A DNA stretch of 64,000 nt from Spirilliplanes yamanashiensis (lineage in GTDB: Bacteria > Actinomycetota > Actinomycetes > Mycobacteriales > Micromonosporaceae): contig NZ_BOOY01000033.1 in NCBI RefSeq assembly GCF_016863475.1, positions 1 to 64,000 on the forward strand, read 5' to 3'. How positions within the stretch are numbered: position 1 is the stretch's first letter; each line of letters starts with the position of its first letter. A model generated the notes under the pieces. That model saw only the letters and a program-made list of their open reading frames with translations, did no database searches and was not told where the DNA came from. Shown piece after piece: positions 48,131 through 57,162 of the stretch. The position numbers and the translations under genes were made by a program.

Positions 48131-48496
48131 TCAGGCGGCCGGGCTGAGCGCCGGGCGGCGCAGGGTGGTGGTGACCAGGACGATCGCGGCGGCGTTGAGC
48201 GCGATGCCGACGGCCGCGACCACCATGATCACGCCCGGGACGCCGTCGGCCACGAACGCCGGCAGCGCCGTGAGCGCCGACAGGACCCGGGTGACGACGA
48301 TCGCCGCGACGCCGCCGCGGCGGCCGGTCCAGGCGAGCGCCACCCCGGCCAGCGTGATGAGGCCGAGGACGGCGCAGGCGATGCCGACGGCCATCGGTGG
48401 GTGCTCCCCGTCGCTGGTGAGCGGCGTGCTGAGGTCGCCCAGGCCGAGCAGGACGGCCAGGACGACACCGGTGACGAAACCCTTGCTGCGGTGCAT
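48131..48496 (-). CDS. Small four-helix membrane protein
   Basis: A 121-residue protein with four hydrophobic segments (about 7-24, 36-55, 64-82 and 87-108) and almost no loops. No family recognised. The ATG at 48496 ([10 protein letters not shown]) gives a normal positive-inside N-terminus. It is divergent from the sensor kinase at 48630 across 133 bases and could be a target of that two-component system (inference). Confidence 0.65.
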   Translation of the reverse strand: MHRSKGFVTGVVLAVLLGLGDLSTPLTSDGEHPPMAVGIACAVLGLITLAGVALAWTGRRGGVAAIVVTRVLSALTALPAFVADGVPGVIMVVAAVGIALNAAAIVLVTTTLRRPALSPAA

Positions 48497-48629
48497 GGTG
48501 TGCTCCCTCGTAAGACGACTGGGAGCACTCTCGCCCGGCGCGGCGGTGCGGCACATCGCGGCTGCTGCGGGTCCGTGTTCCGTGCTGGCACGTATGCCCT
48601 TCCGGCGCGCCCGGGCCTAGCGTGGGCCC

Positions 48630-50585
48630 ATGCCCCGCGTGCTCGCGTACACCGCCGCCGTCGTCGCCGTGCTGCTCGCCGCCGCCGGGGCCGGGCTGGC
48701 CGTGGCGAGCGGCGAGCCGGGCGCCGGGTGGTACGTGGCGGGCGGGGCGGTGCTGGGGGCGGCGTCCGTGGCGCTCGGCCTGCTGGTGGCGCACCGCCGC
48801 CCGCGCAACGCGGTCGGCCCGCTGCTGGTGCTGGTCGGGCTCGTGCCGATCTGGCTGACCGGCTCCGACCTGTACGAGGCGGCGGCCGCGAACAGCCCCG
48901 CGCTGCGCCCGGTGCTGGAGCCGGTGCTGGCGCTGCACGACGGCGACTGGATGTGGCTGTACGTGCCGCCGGCGCTGCTCGCCCTGCACTTTCCCGACGG
49001 CCGGCTGCCGGGCCCCCGCTGGCGCTGGGTGGCGGCCGGGCTGATCGCCGTGCCGGCGGCGTTCACGCTGCTCGTCGCGGGCGACCCGGCGGCGGAGGGG
49101 CCCCGGCTGTACACCCTGCCGGGCTGGGCCCTGTGGCCCGCGCTCGCGCTGTTGCCGGTGCTGCTGGGCCTGCTGGTGGCGACGGCCGCGTCGATGGTGC
49201 AGCGGTACCGGCGGGCGGACGACCCGGTGCGCCGGGCGCAGGTGCGCTGGTTCGCCCTCGGCGCGCTGTTCGTGCCGGCCACGCTGCTCACCTGCTGGCT
49301 GAGCTACCTGCTGCTGAGCGGCCCGGACCTGGTGCTGGCGGGGCTGGCGGCGACGTACCTGGCGGTCCCGGCGGCGACGGCGGTCGCGGTGCTGCGCCAC
49401 GACCTGTACGACGTGGACCGGGCGCTCAGCGGCGCGATCCGCTACGGCATCCTGTCCGCCGCGCTGCTGGCGTTCTGGACGGCGGCGACGGTCGTCGGCG
49501 GCCTGGCGCTGGGCCGGCAGTCGGTGCCGGCGGCGGTGGCCGCGACGACGGCGTGCGCGCTGGCGCTGGCGCCGCTGCGGACCCGGCTGCGGCGGTGGGT
49601 GGACCGCCGGTTCTACCCGCGGCGCGAGGCGGCGCTGAGCGCCATCGACGAGTTGCGCCGGCGCACCCACGACGGCGCCGCCCGCCCCGAGGAGCTGGGC
49701 GCGGTGCTGCGGACGGCGCTGCGCGACGAGCACCTGCGCGTCGGCTACCGGGTGCCCGGCGTCGCGGCCGTGGTGGACGCCGACGGCCACCCGCTGGCCC
49801 GCGGCGACGACCCGGCCGTTCCGGTGCTGCTGGGCGGCACCGAGATCGGCGTGCTGACGTACCGGTCGGCGGGCTCGCGGGAGCTGCTGCGGGAGGTGGC
49901 GGCCGCGGCCGCGCTGCTGGTGGAGGTGGTGCGGCTGCGGCTGGAGCTGGGGGTGGCGCTGCGCGAGGTCGCGTCCAGCCGGTCGCGGCTGCTCACCGTG
50001 TCGTACGAGGAGCGGCGGCGGCTCGAACGCGACCTGCACGACGGCGCCCAGCAGCGGCTGGTGTCGCTGGGCATGGCGCTGCGGCTGGGCCAGCGGCACC
50101 TGGACACCACCGACGTGGACGCCCTCATCGACAGCGCGGTCGCCGAGCTGGGCGCGGCCGTCGCCGAGTTGCGCCAGATCGCCCACGGGCTGCGCCCGAG
50201 CAGCCTCGACGACGGCCTGGCCAACGCGCTGACGATGCTGGCCGGGCGGGTGCCCGCCGCCGTCGAGCTGGAGCTGCCGCCGGACCTGCGCGCCGAGGCG
50301 CTGCCGGACGTGGTCACGACGACGGCGTACTACGTCGCCAGCGAGGCGGTGGCGAACGCCGTCAAGCACGCCCGGGCGGCCAGCATCGGCCTGCGGGTGG
50401 AGCGCGGCGCCGACCGGCTGACCGTGCGCATCCGCGACGACGGGTGCGGCGGGGCGCTGCTGCGGCCGGGCGCCGGGCTGGCCGGGCTGGCCGACCGGGT
50501 GGCGGCGGCCGGCGGCGGGCTGGTGCTGACCAGCCCGGCGGGGCGCGGCACCGTGGTCGAGGCGCACCTGCCGGTGGCGGGGTGA
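48630..50585 (+). CDS. NarL-type membrane sensor histidine kinase
   Basis: A 651-residue kinase. About nine membrane segments occupy residues 1-330. An HisKA_3 helix has [27 protein letters not shown] (phospho-His in DLHDG). The HATPase domain has [14 protein letters not shown] and [48 protein letters not shown] at residues 56-73 matches the membrane sensor type of this actinobacterial group. It overlaps its response regulator by 4 bases. Confidence 0.92.
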   Translation: MPRVLAYTAAVVAVLLAAAGAGLAVASGEPGAGWYVAGGAVLGAASVALGLLVAHRRPRNAVGPLLVLVGLVPIWLTGSDLYEAAAANSPALRPVLEPVLALHDGDWMWLYVPPALLALHFPDGRLPGPRWRWVAAGLIAVPAAFTLLVAGDPAAEGPRLYTLPGWALWPALALLPVLLGLLVATAASMVQRYRRADDPVRRAQVRWFALGALFVPATLLTCWLSYLLLSGPDLVLAGLAATYLAVPAATAVAVLRHDLYDVDRALSGAIRYGILSAALLAFWTAATVVGGLALGRQSVPAAVAATTACALALAPLRTRLRRWVDRRFYPRREAALSAIDELRRRTHDGAARPEELGAVLRTALRDEHLRVGYRVPGVAAVVDADGHPLARGDDPAVPVLLGGTEIGVLTYRSAGSRELLREVAAAAALLVEVVRLRLELGVALREVASSRSRLLTVSYEERRRLERDLHDGAQQRLVSLGMALRLGQRHLDTTDVDALIDSAVAELGAAVAELRQIAHGLRPSSLDDGLANALTMLAGRVPAAVELELPPDLRAEALPDVVTTTAYYVASEAVANAVKHARAASIGLRVERGADRLTVRIRDDGCGGALLRPGAGLAGLADRVAAAGGGLVLTSPAGRGTVVEAHLPVAG

Positions 50586-51217
50586 CGGGCGTGCGCATCG
50601 TCATCGGTGAGGACTCGGCCCTGTTCCGGGAGGGCCTGGCGGCGCTGCTGGCCGACGCCGGGCACGACGTCGTGGCGAAGGCGGGCGACGCCCCGGCGCT
50701 GGTGCGGGCGGTCGACGAGACGGCGCCGGACCTCGCGATCATCGACATCCGGATGCCGCCGGACCACACCGACGACGGCGCGCGGGCGGCCCGGCAGGTC
50801 CGCGCGGCGTGGCCGGAGCTCGGGATCGTGCTGCTGTCCCAGCACGTCGAGACCCGGCACTCGGTGGACCTGGTGAGCTCCGGCCGGTTCGGCTACCTGC
50901 TCAAGGACCGGGTGCTCGACGTGGACGACTTCCTCGACGCGCTGCGCCGGGTGGCCGCGGGCGGCTCGGCGCTCGACCCGGAGGTCGTCGGCCGGCTGAT
51001 CGGCAGCCACCCGCTGGCCGCGCTGAGCGCCCGGGAGCGCGAGGTGCTGTCGCTGATGGCGGAGGGCCGCACGAACGTGGGCATCGCCCGGCGGCTGTGG
51101 CTGACCGAGCGCACGGTCGAGACGCACGTCGGGTCCATCATGGCCAAGCTGGGCCTGCCCGCCGGCGACGAGAACCACCGGCGGGTGCAGGCGGTGCTGG
51201 TCTACCTCAACCGGTGA
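50582..51217 (+). CDS. NarL/LuxR family response regulator
   Basis: A 211-residue regulator: receiver domain ([18 protein letters not shown]; phospho-Asp in [10 protein letters not shown]; Lys in FGYLLKDRV) and LuxR helix-turn-helix ([43 protein letters not shown]). GTG start at 50582 overlaps the kinase stop (GTGA), confirming the pair. It converges with the following GNAT gene, overlapping by 16 bases. Confidence 0.93.
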   Translation: MTGVRIVIGEDSALFREGLAALLADAGHDVVAKAGDAPALVRAVDETAPDLAIIDIRMPPDHTDDGARAARQVRAAWPELGIVLLSQHVETRHSVDLVSSGRFGYLLKDRVLDVDDFLDALRRVAAGGSALDPEVVGRLIGSHPLAALSAREREVLSLMAEGRTNVGIARRLWLTERTVETHVGSIMAKLGLPAGDENHRRVQAVLVYLNR

Positions 51218-51819
51218 GCGGGGCGGCGCAGCGCGATGTGCGGCGGGCCGCCCGGCACCAGGCGCAGGTCCGGGTCGGTCACCTCGAAGCCGAACCGGCG
51301 GTAGAACGGCACGTTCGCCGGGTCCGACGTCTCCAGGTACGCGGGCACGCCGTCGCGGTCGGCGCGGTCCAGCCCGGCCTGCACGATGCGGGAGCCGAGG
51401 CCGCGGCCGTGGCGTTCCGGCCGGACCCCGAGCACCACCAGGTACCAGTGCGGCTCGGCGGGGTGCGCCCGGGCGCCGTTGCCGCCGATGGCGGCGAACG
51501 CCGGGAAGCAGCGCGGCGCGGCGGCGAAGGTGCGGGCCAGCGCGGGCAGCGCCCGCACCTTCCGGGCGGCGCTCCACGGGTACGCCCCGGGCGGCAGCCA
51601 CACGCCGACGGCGCCCGGGGTGACCGGGTCGTCGGCGTACGCGCCGCCGTAACCGATCGCGTCGCGGATGGTGGCCTCGAAGAACGGCCGCAGCGCGGCG
51701 CGGCGCCGGACGCGGTCGGGGAAGACGTGCCGGAACGCCGGGTAGTCGGCGTGGCTGGCGATCAGCACGCCGGCGGCGGCGCGGTGCTCGCCGGGGCGCA
51801 GGACGGCGGGGGTGTTCAC
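51202..51819 (-). CDS. GNAT family N-acetyltransferase
   Basis: A 205-residue acetyltransferase. The acetyl-CoA loop is [26 protein letters not shown] (about 127-152; RHGRGLG). The closing block is [24 protein letters not shown]. The N-terminal half ([14 protein letters not shown]) is typical of the actinobacterial group near putative antibiotic or small-molecule acetylases. Substrate unknown. Confidence 0.87.
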   Translation of the reverse strand: MNTPAVLRPGEHRAAAGVLIASHADYPAFRHVFPDRVRRRAALRPFFEATIRDAIGYGGAYADDPVTPGAVGVWLPPGAYPWSAARKVRALPALARTFAAAPRCFPAFAAIGGNGARAHPAEPHWYLVVLGVRPERHGRGLGSRIVQAGLDRADRDGVPAYLETSDPANVPFYRRFGFEVTDPDLRLVPGGPPHIALRRPAHRLR

Positions 51820-51860
51820 GGTCGGCGGCTTCGACGCACCATGCCTGACGATAACCAGGC

Positions 51861-51894
51861 GGCGCCCCGTTCCGGCAGTGCGGAACGGGGCGCC
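51861..51894. terminator. Bidirectional hairpin downstream of tuf
   Basis: A perfect 14-bp stem (GGCGCCCCGTTCCG, 51861-51874, with its complement 51881-51894) and a 6-base loop, 26 bases past the EF-Tu stop. It separates EF-Tu from the GNAT gene on the same strand. Confidence 0.75.
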
Positions 51895-51919
51895 GCTCGT
51901 GGTGTGCCCGAGGTGCGTC

Positions 51920-53107
51920 CTAGTCGAGCAGTGCCGTGACCGTGCCGGCGGCGACGGTGCGGCCGCCCTCGCGGACGGCGAAGCCCTGCCCGACGTCGAG
52001 CGCGACCGCCTTGCCCAGCGAGACGGTCACCTCGGCCGTGTCGCCCGGCAGCATCATCGGCAGGTCGCCGATGTCGATGCCGCCGGACACGTCGGTCGTG
52101 CGGAAGTAGAACTGCGGCCGGTAGTTCGCCACGAACGGCGTGTGCCGGCCACCCTCCTCCTTCGTCAGCGCGTACAGCTGCGCCGTGAAGGCGCGGTGCG
52201 GCGTGACGCTGCCGGGCAGCGCCACGACCTGGCCGCGCTCGACCTGGTCGCGCTTCACGCCGCGCAGCAGCACCGCGGCGTTGTCGCCGGCCTCGGCCTC
52301 GGCGAGGCTCTTGCCGAACGTCTCCAGCCCCGTCGCCACCGTGGCGATCGTGTCGCCCAGGCCGACCACCTCGACCGGGTCGCCGACGCGCAGCGTGCCG
52401 CGCTCCACCTTGCCGGTCACGACGGTGCCGCGGCCGCTGATGCTCAGCACGTTCTCGATCGGCATCAGGAACGGCTCGCCGAGCTCGCGCGGCGGCACCG
52501 GGACGTAGTCGTCGACCGCCTGCAGCAGGTCCACGACGGACTGCACCCACCGCGGGTCGCCCTCCAGCGCCTTGAGGGCGCTGACGGCCACGATCGGCAC
52601 CTCGTCGCCGGGGAAGCCGTACTCGGTCAGCAGTTCCCGCACCTCCAGCTCGACGAGCTCGAGCAGCTCGGCGTCCTGCACGGTGTCCGCCTTGTTGAGG
52701 GCGACCACGAGGTACGGCACGCCGACCCGGCGGGCCAGCAGCACGTGCTCGCGGGTCTGCGGCATCGCGCCGTCCTGCGCCGAGACGACGAGGATCGCGC
52801 CGTCCACCTGCGCCGCCCCCGTGATCATGTTCTTCACGTAGTCGGCGTGGCCCGGCATGTCCACGTGGGCGTAGTGCCGGGTGGCGGTCTCGTACTCGAC
52901 GTGGGCGATGTTGATGGTGATGCCGCGGTCGCGCTCCTCGGGCGCCCGGTCGATGCCCTCGAAGTCCACGTACCGGTTGGCGGCCGGGTCGCGGTCGGCG
53001 AGGACCTTCGTGATGGCGGCCGTCAGGGTCGTCTTGCCGTGGTCGACGTGACCCATCGTGCCGATGTTGAGGTGGGGCTTGGTCCGGATGAACTGGCTCT
53101 TGGCCAT
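51920..53107 (-). CDS. tuf: Elongation factor Tu, divergent stand-alone copy
   Basis: A 395-residue EF-Tu of full length. GTPase motifs: [10 protein letters not shown] (G1), [14 protein letters not shown] (switch I), DMPGHADY (G3; Met in place of the common Cys), NKAD (G4) and SALKALEG (G5). Domains 2 and 3 follow with [40 protein letters not shown] and [10 protein letters not shown]. It is not beside rpsG/fusA, so it is a second, accessory copy like Streptomyces tuf3. Residue 127 is Arg where E. coli has Gln124, a position known for kirromycin resistance (Q124K). This could adapt it to elfamycin-type antibiotics or to special growth conditions (inference). Confidence 0.93.
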   Translation of the reverse strand: MAKSQFIRTKPHLNIGTMGHVDHGKTTLTAAITKVLADRDPAANRYVDFEGIDRAPEERDRGITINIAHVEYETATRHYAHVDMPGHADYVKNMITGAAQVDGAILVVSAQDGAMPQTREHVLLARRVGVPYLVVALNKADTVQDAELLELVELEVRELLTEYGFPGDEVPIVAVSALKALEGDPRWVQSVVDLLQAVDDYVPVPPRELGEPFLMPIENVLSISGRGTVVTGKVERGTLRVGDPVEVVGLGDTIATVATGLETFGKSLAEAEAGDNAAVLLRGVKRDQVERGQVVALPGSVTPHRAFTAQLYALTKEEGGRHTPFVANYRPQFYFRTTDVSGGIDIGDLPMMLPGDTAEVTVSLGKAVALDVGQGFAVREGGRTVAAGTVTALLD

Positions 53108-53172
53108 GGTGCGTCCTCACTGGGTGCGAAGAACGGAAAGGGTGTCGTGGATCGCCGGGGTGACCCCCGCGC

Positions 53173-53229
53173 CGGAACCGCGCGCAGCCACCCTCCCCCG
53201 GGCGGTTCCGCTGCGCGGACGGGGAGGGT
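53173..53229 (-). other. Interleaved inverted repeats in the EF-Tu upstream region
   Basis: Three mutually exclusive pairings occupy the 276-base gap before EF-Tu: 53173-53181 with 53202-53210 (9 bp), 53181-53187 with 53211-53217 (7 bp), and 53190-53198 with 53221-53229 (9 bp). Such crossing helices can form alternative folds, as in an attenuator or pseudoknot. In sequence this GC-rich, chance pairing is also possible. The rest of the gap shows no gene. Confidence 0.3.
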
Positions 53230-53383
53230 CAGCTTCGGGTATCGGCGCCGGCGTGCGCGCACACCGGGACGGCCGGCAGGACGAGACCTGCGGCCTTCAC
53301 GGCACCGGTGCGGGCGAACATGGCGATCACGCTAGGCCTGAACCGCGCGGCGGCCCACCGAATTCCCGCCTAGGTTGGGAGCC

Positions 53384-53878
53384 ATGGACGTGTTCACGGA
53401 AGCCTACGGACGCCTGCCGGACCTGATCACCGCGGCCGTCGACGGCCTCGGCGCGGACCAGCTGACCTGGACGCCGCAGCCCGGCGCCAACCCGATCGGC
53501 TGGCTGGTGTGGCACCTGACCCGGGTGCAGGACAGCCACGTCGCCGAGCTGACCGGCCGGCCGCAGGTGTGGGAGTCCGACGAGGTGGCGGCCGGCTTCG
53601 GGCTGACCCCGGACCCGGAGAACACCGGCTACGGGCACGGCCCGGCCGAGGTGGCGGCGGTGCGCCCGGCGAGCGCGGCGGTGCTGACCGGCTACTACGG
53701 CGCGGTGCACGAGCGCACCCTGGAGTTCCTGTCCGGACTGACGGCGGCCGACCTGGACCGGGTGGTCGACGAGGCGTGGGACCCACCGGTGACGCTCGGC
53801 GTGCGGCTCGTCAGCATCCTGGACGACGACGTCCAGCACGCCGGCCAGGCGGCGTACGTGCGCGGCCTGCTGCCGTAG
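53384..53878 (+). CDS. DinB-superfamily (mycothiol-dependent-type) protein
   Basis: A 164-residue four-helix protein of the DinB/DUF664 group. Metal-binding His residues are seen in GWLVWHLTRVQDSHVAEL (about 37-54) and in DDVQHAGQAAYVRG near the end. Relatives are mycothiol- or bacillithiol-dependent S-transferases. The ATG at 53384 is chosen over a TTG at 53375 because the upstream purine run gives a better start. It is divergent from the EF-Tu gene. Confidence 0.85.
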   Translation: MDVFTEAYGRLPDLITAAVDGLGADQLTWTPQPGANPIGWLVWHLTRVQDSHVAELTGRPQVWESDEVAAGFGLTPDPENTGYGHGPAEVAAVRPASAAVLTGYYGAVHERTLEFLSGLTAADLDRVVDEAWDPPVTLGVRLVSILDDDVQHAGQAAYVRGLLP

Positions 53879-53913
53879 CGCGGAGGGCGTTTTCGCAGCT
53901 CACCGGCGTTCAT

Positions 53914-53929
53914 GTTACCTGCAGGTAAC
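53914..53929. promoter_or_regulatory. 16-bp palindrome upstream of the SGNH esterase gene
   Basis: Perfect palindrome GTTACCTGCAGGTAAC, about 100 bases before the esterase start. A second imperfect inverted repeat, GACGT...ACGTC (53941-53945 with 53953-53957), lies closer to the gene. Both sit in an AT-richer island, as expected for a promoter with repressor sites. The regulator is unknown. Confidence 0.5.
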
Positions 53930-54026
53930 TGTAAAGTGAAGACGTTACTTTTACGTCCGTCCATGTCACGCTGCTCATCACCGGAGCTCCGGCCCCCGTC
54001 CCACCCATGGACCGGAGGCCACCACG

Positions 54027-54800
54027 ATGGTCAGACGACTCGCCGCCCTCATCGTCCTGCCCCTGCTCGCCACCCTCCTCGCCGCGACCCCCGCCCGGGC
54101 CGCCAGCGTCGACTACGTCGCCCTCGGCGACTCCTACGCCGCCGGCACCGGCGCCACCGGCGCGGGCGGCCTGTGCTTCCGCAGCGCCGCCGGCTACCCC
54201 GGCCTCTGGGCCGCGCGCAACGACCCGGCCAGCTACCGCACCGTGGCGTGCAGCGGCGCCACCACCGCCGACGTGCGCAACCTGCAGCTGTGGGCGCTGA
54301 GCGCGAAGACCGACCTCGTCACCCTGACCGTCGGCGGCAACGACGCCGGGTTCGTGCCCGCCGTGCTGACCTGCCTGCTCGGCACCGACGCCGCGTGCCT
54401 GCGCGAGGCCGAGAAGAGTCGCTCCTTCATCCGCACCGGGCTGGCCGCCCGCCTCGACGCCACCTACCGCGACGTCGCCCGCCGCGCCCCCAACGCCACG
54501 GTGGTCGTGCTGTCCTACCCCCGCCTGTACGACGAGGCGGCCACCACCTGCGACATGAGCCCGGCGAAGCGCCGCACCCTCAACGCGGGCGCCGACGAGC
54601 TCGCCGCCGTCACCCGCGCCCGCGCCGCCGCGGCCGGCTTCACCTACGCCGACGTCCGCGACACGTTCGCCGGGCACGGCATCTGCGCCCGCACCCCGTG
54701 GGTCAACCCGGTGAACGTCCTCAACCCGGTGGCGTCGTTCCACCCCAACGCCGCCGGCTACCGCGGCGGCTACCTGCCCGCCCTGTCCGCCGCCCTGTGA
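54027..54800 (+). CDS. Secreted SGNH/GDSL esterase or lipase
   Basis: A 257-residue exported esterase. The signal peptide (about 1-25) ends at ARA/AS. Block I is YVALGDSYAAGTGAT (Ser nucleophile), Gly in the CSGAT region, block III VGGNDAGF (Asn), and C-terminal SFHPNAAGY (catalytic His). Six cysteines suggest three disulfides, as in the Streptomyces rimosus lipase group. It is probably regulated by the upstream palindrome. It ends about 50 bases before the first Y RNA. Confidence 0.92.
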   Translation: MVRRLAALIVLPLLATLLAATPARAASVDYVALGDSYAAGTGATGAGGLCFRSAAGYPGLWAARNDPASYRTVACSGATTADVRNLQLWALSAKTDLVTLTVGGNDAGFVPAVLTCLLGTDAACLREAEKSRSFIRTGLAARLDATYRDVARRAPNATVVVLSYPRLYDEAATTCDMSPAKRRTLNAGADELAAVTRARAAAAGFTYADVRDTFAGHGICARTPWVNPVNVLNPVASFHPNAAGYRGGYLPALSAAL

Positions 54801-54848
54801 GGCATTATTCGATCGACGCCCGGCCCGGCCGCGGTTAGCGTTCGTCCT

Positions 54849-54999
54849 GCGTGAAGCCGTCCGGTGCGCAGGCGCCGGCTACTTCGACTGTTCATCGGCA
54901 GGTCGGCGGGTTCGAGTCCCGCCCCCGGCTCCGGCCGGGTAGCTCAGGGGCAGAGCGGCACGTACCGGCACCGACTCCGACCTCGGGCGGTCTTCACGC
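54849..54999 (+). ncRNA. Y RNA 1 (YrlA-like) with circularly permuted tRNA-like module
   Basis: The ends pair as an 8-bp helix, GCGTGAAG (54849-54856) with CTTCACGC (54992-54999). This continues across a bulged T (54991) into CCGTCCG (54857-54863) with CGGGCGG (54984-54990), giving a long Ro-binding-type stem. Inside, in this order, come a T arm (54905-54910/54918-54923, loop TTCGAGT), an acceptor-like 6-bp helix closed by TCCG (54924-54929/54934-54939), the TA of tRNA positions 8-9, and a D arm (GCTC 54942-54945 with GAGC 54953-54956). Order T-acceptor-D is a circular permutation of tRNA, as known for YrlA RNAs bound by bacterial Ro60. Confidence 0.88.
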
Positions 55000-55150
55000 A
55001 CCTGACGCCCGGTGCGCAGGGCACGGTTACTTCACTCCACGGATCCGGAGGTTGCGGGTTCGAGCCCCGCGGGCGGCCCCGGCCGCCGTAGCTCAACTGG
55101 CAGAGCGCCGGAATGAACACCGTGCCCGACTCCTGATCTCGGGCGCTCCA
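55000..55150 (+). ncRNA. Y RNA 2 (YrlA-like), directly upstream of rsr
   Basis: A second copy with the same architecture: T arm GCGGG/CCCGC (55054-55058/55066-55070, loop TTCGAGC), acceptor helix GGCGGC/GCCGCC (55072-55077/55082-55087) closed by CCCG, TA at 55089-55090, D arm GCTC/GAGC (55091-55094/55103-55106). CCGGTGCGCAGG and GG(C/T)TACTTC are shared with RNA 1. The closing stem is shorter: CGCCCG (55006-55011) with CGGGCG (55140-55145) only. Exact ends are estimated. The mRNA leader of rsr follows, so RNA 2 could be cut from the same transcript. Confidence 0.82.
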
Positions 55151-55175
55151 CATGCGACACCACGGGGGCACCACC

Positions 55176-56699
55176 ATGGCCAAGTTCAACCTGATCCGGC
55201 GGCGGGCGCCCGCGACCACCCACGAGGGCGGGCGCGGCTACCGGCGCGACCCGAAGCGCGAGCTGTTCCTGCTCGCGGTCACCAACCTCGTCGGCGAGGG
55301 CACGTTCTACGAGCGGGCCGCCGACCGCGACGACCGGTACGCGCGGCTCGTGCGCGAGGTCGCGGCGCAGGACCCGGCGTGGACGCTGGCGTTCCTGCGC
55401 TGGCTGCGCGGCGACGCGAACATGCGGTCCGCCGCGCTCGTGGGCGCCGCCGAGGCGGTGCGCGGCATGCTGACCGCCGGGCACCCGGGCGGGCGGGCCG
55501 TCGTGGACGCGGTGCTGCGCCGGGCCGACGAGCCGGGCGAGCTGCTGGCGTACTGGACGGGCGCGTACGGCCGGGCCGTGCCGAAGCCGGTCAAGCGCGG
55601 CCTGGCCGACGCGGCGACCCGGCTGTACTCCGAGCGCAGCCTGCTCAAGTACGACACCGCCACCAAGGGCTTCCGGTTCGGCGACGTGCTGGAGCTGGTG
55701 CACGCGGCGCCGGCCGACGAGCGGCAGGGCCTGCTGTTCCGGCACGCGATCGACCGCCGGCACGACCGGGGCGACCACGCGGGCCTGCCGACGGTGGCCG
55801 CGCAGGCGGCGCTGCGGGCGGCGGCCGCGGACGACCCGGCGGTGCTGCTCGACCCGGACGCGCTGCGGGCGGCCGGCATGACGTGGGAGGACGCGCTGTC
55901 GCTGGCGGGCCCGCGGGTGGACCGGCGCGCGCTGTGGGAGGCGCTGATCCCGTCCATGGGCTACATGGCGCTGCTGCGCAACCTGCGCGCCTTCGACGGC
56001 GCGGGCGTCTCCGACGAGGTGGCCGGGGCCGTCGCGGCGAAGCTGGCCGACCCGGGCGAGGTGGCCCGGTCGCGGCAGCTGCCGCTGCGGTTCCTGTCGG
56101 CGTACCGGGCGGCGCCGTCGCTGCGCTGGGCGTACCCGCTGGAGCAGGCGCTCGGGCACAGCCTGGCGGGCGTGCCGGAGCTGCCGGGGCGCACGCTGGT
56201 GCTGATCGACACGTCGTACTCGATGCACTCGGGGTTCTCGCGCGACGGCAAGCTGCTGCGCTGGGACGCGGCGGTGCTGTTCGGGCTGGCGCTAGCGCGC
56301 CGGTGCGCGGCGGCCGACGTGGTGTCGTTCTCGAGCGCGACGCGGGTGTTCCCGCGGGTGCCCGGCGAGTCGGTGCTGGCGGCCGTGCAGCGCTGGCAGC
56401 GCGACGGGTACTTCCTGGGCCAGGGCACCGACACGGCGGCCGCGCTGCGCGACCACGTGCGCGGGCACGACCGGGTGGTGGTGCTGACCGACGAGCAGGC
56501 CGCGGCCGACGCGCACGGCGGCGTGCACGCGGCGGTGCCGGCGGGCACGGCGCTGGTGACGTTCAACCTGGCCGGCTACCGGCACGGCCACGCGCCGGAC
56601 CCGGCGCCGGGCCGGATCACGGTCGGTGGCCTGTCGGACCAGGCGTTCCGGCTGCTCCCGCAGCTGTCGGGAGCAGCCGGCGCCTGGCCGTGGGAGTAG
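55176..56699 (+). CDS. rsr: Ro60 orthologue Rsr (TROVE and vWA domain)
   Basis: A 507-residue ring-shaped RNA-binding protein. The TROVE HEAT-repeat domain covers about 1-340 (FNLIRRRAPATTHEGGRGYRRDPKRELFLLAVTNLVGEGTFYE at the start; RNLRAFDGAGVSDEVA). The vWA domain covers about 345-500, with MIDAS residues in LVLIDTSYSMHSG, GQGTDTAAAL and VVLTDEQ. Bacterial Rsr binds Y RNAs and directs exonucleases such as PNPase in rRNA decay and stress survival. The ATG at 55176 (MAKFNLIRRR) matches family starts; an in-frame ATG at 55152 lies just after the Y RNA stem. No PNPase or RtcB gene is nearby. Confidence 0.95.
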   Translation: MAKFNLIRRRAPATTHEGGRGYRRDPKRELFLLAVTNLVGEGTFYERAADRDDRYARLVREVAAQDPAWTLAFLRWLRGDANMRSAALVGAAEAVRGMLTAGHPGGRAVVDAVLRRADEPGELLAYWTGAYGRAVPKPVKRGLADAATRLYSERSLLKYDTATKGFRFGDVLELVHAAPADERQGLLFRHAIDRRHDRGDHAGLPTVAAQAALRAAAADDPAVLLDPDALRAAGMTWEDALSLAGPRVDRRALWEALIPSMGYMALLRNLRAFDGAGVSDEVAGAVAAKLADPGEVARSRQLPLRFLSAYRAAPSLRWAYPLEQALGHSLAGVPELPGRTLVLIDTSYSMHSGFSRDGKLLRWDAAVLFGLALARRCAAADVVSFSSATRVFPRVPGESVLAAVQRWQRDGYFLGQGTDTAAALRDHVRGHDRVVVLTDEQAAADAHGGVHAAVPAGTALVTFNLAGYRHGHAPDPAPGRITVGGLSDQAFRLLPQLSGAAGAWPWE

Positions 56700-56700
56700 A

Positions 56701-57162
56701 TCAGCGGATGGCGGCGAGGTACTTGTCGAGGGCGGTGTAGCTCTCGTTGGCGCCCGCCTCCATCCCCGACTGCACCATGCCGTCGCGCGCCTCGGTGGAG
56801 TCGAACTCGCTGACGGTGGTGACGATCGTCCGGCCGTCCTCCTCGGTCAGCGTCAGCGTCTCGACGCAGACCTGGCCGGGCATGGGCTCGTACTCGAAGG
56901 TCTGGACGATCCTCTCGCCGGGCACAATCTCGCGGTACTCGCCGCGGAAGGCGTGCTCCTGGCCGTCGGCGTGCTCGACGAAGCGGTAGCCGCCGCCGAC
57001 CCGGAAGTCCATGGTGACGTCGAGCGGGTTGCCGCGGCCCCACCAGTGCTTCACGTGCTCGGGCTCGGTGTGGGCGGCCCAGACCAGGGCGCGGGGCGCG
57101 TCGAAGGCGCGGACCATCTTGATCGTGGTGGCGGTGGGCTGGGTGACGGTGATGGCGGTCAT
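56701..57162 (-). CDS. SRPBCC (AHSA1/CalC-like START-fold) protein
   Basis: A 153-residue helix-grip protein: MVRAFDAPRALVWAAHTEPEHVKHWWG at the N-terminus, VTMDFRVGGGYRF and GAGANESYTALDKYL-type C-terminal helix (EAGANESYTALDKYL). Members bind hydrophobic ligands; CalC types give resistance to enediynes. It overlaps the ArsR gene by 4 bases; ArsR-SRPBCC pairs are common in actinomycetes, with the regulator controlling both. It converges with rsr, two bases apart. Confidence 0.9.
   Translation of the reverse strand: MTAITVTQPTATTIKMVRAFDAPRALVWAAHTEPEHVKHWWGRGNPLDVTMDFRVGGGYRFVEHADGQEHAFRGEYREIVPGERIVQTFEYEPMPGQVCVETLTLTEEDGRTIVTTVSEFDSTEARDGMVQSGMEAGANESYTALDKYLAAIR

Noticed and set aside
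54849-55110. Possible tRNA genes or tRNA fragments (GGTTCGAGTCCC and TAGCTCAGGGGCAGAGC look like T and D arms)
   Set aside because: The arms are in the wrong order for a tRNA, have no anticodon arm, and the acceptor-like helices are closed by tetraloops. Their position before rsr fits Y RNAs much better.
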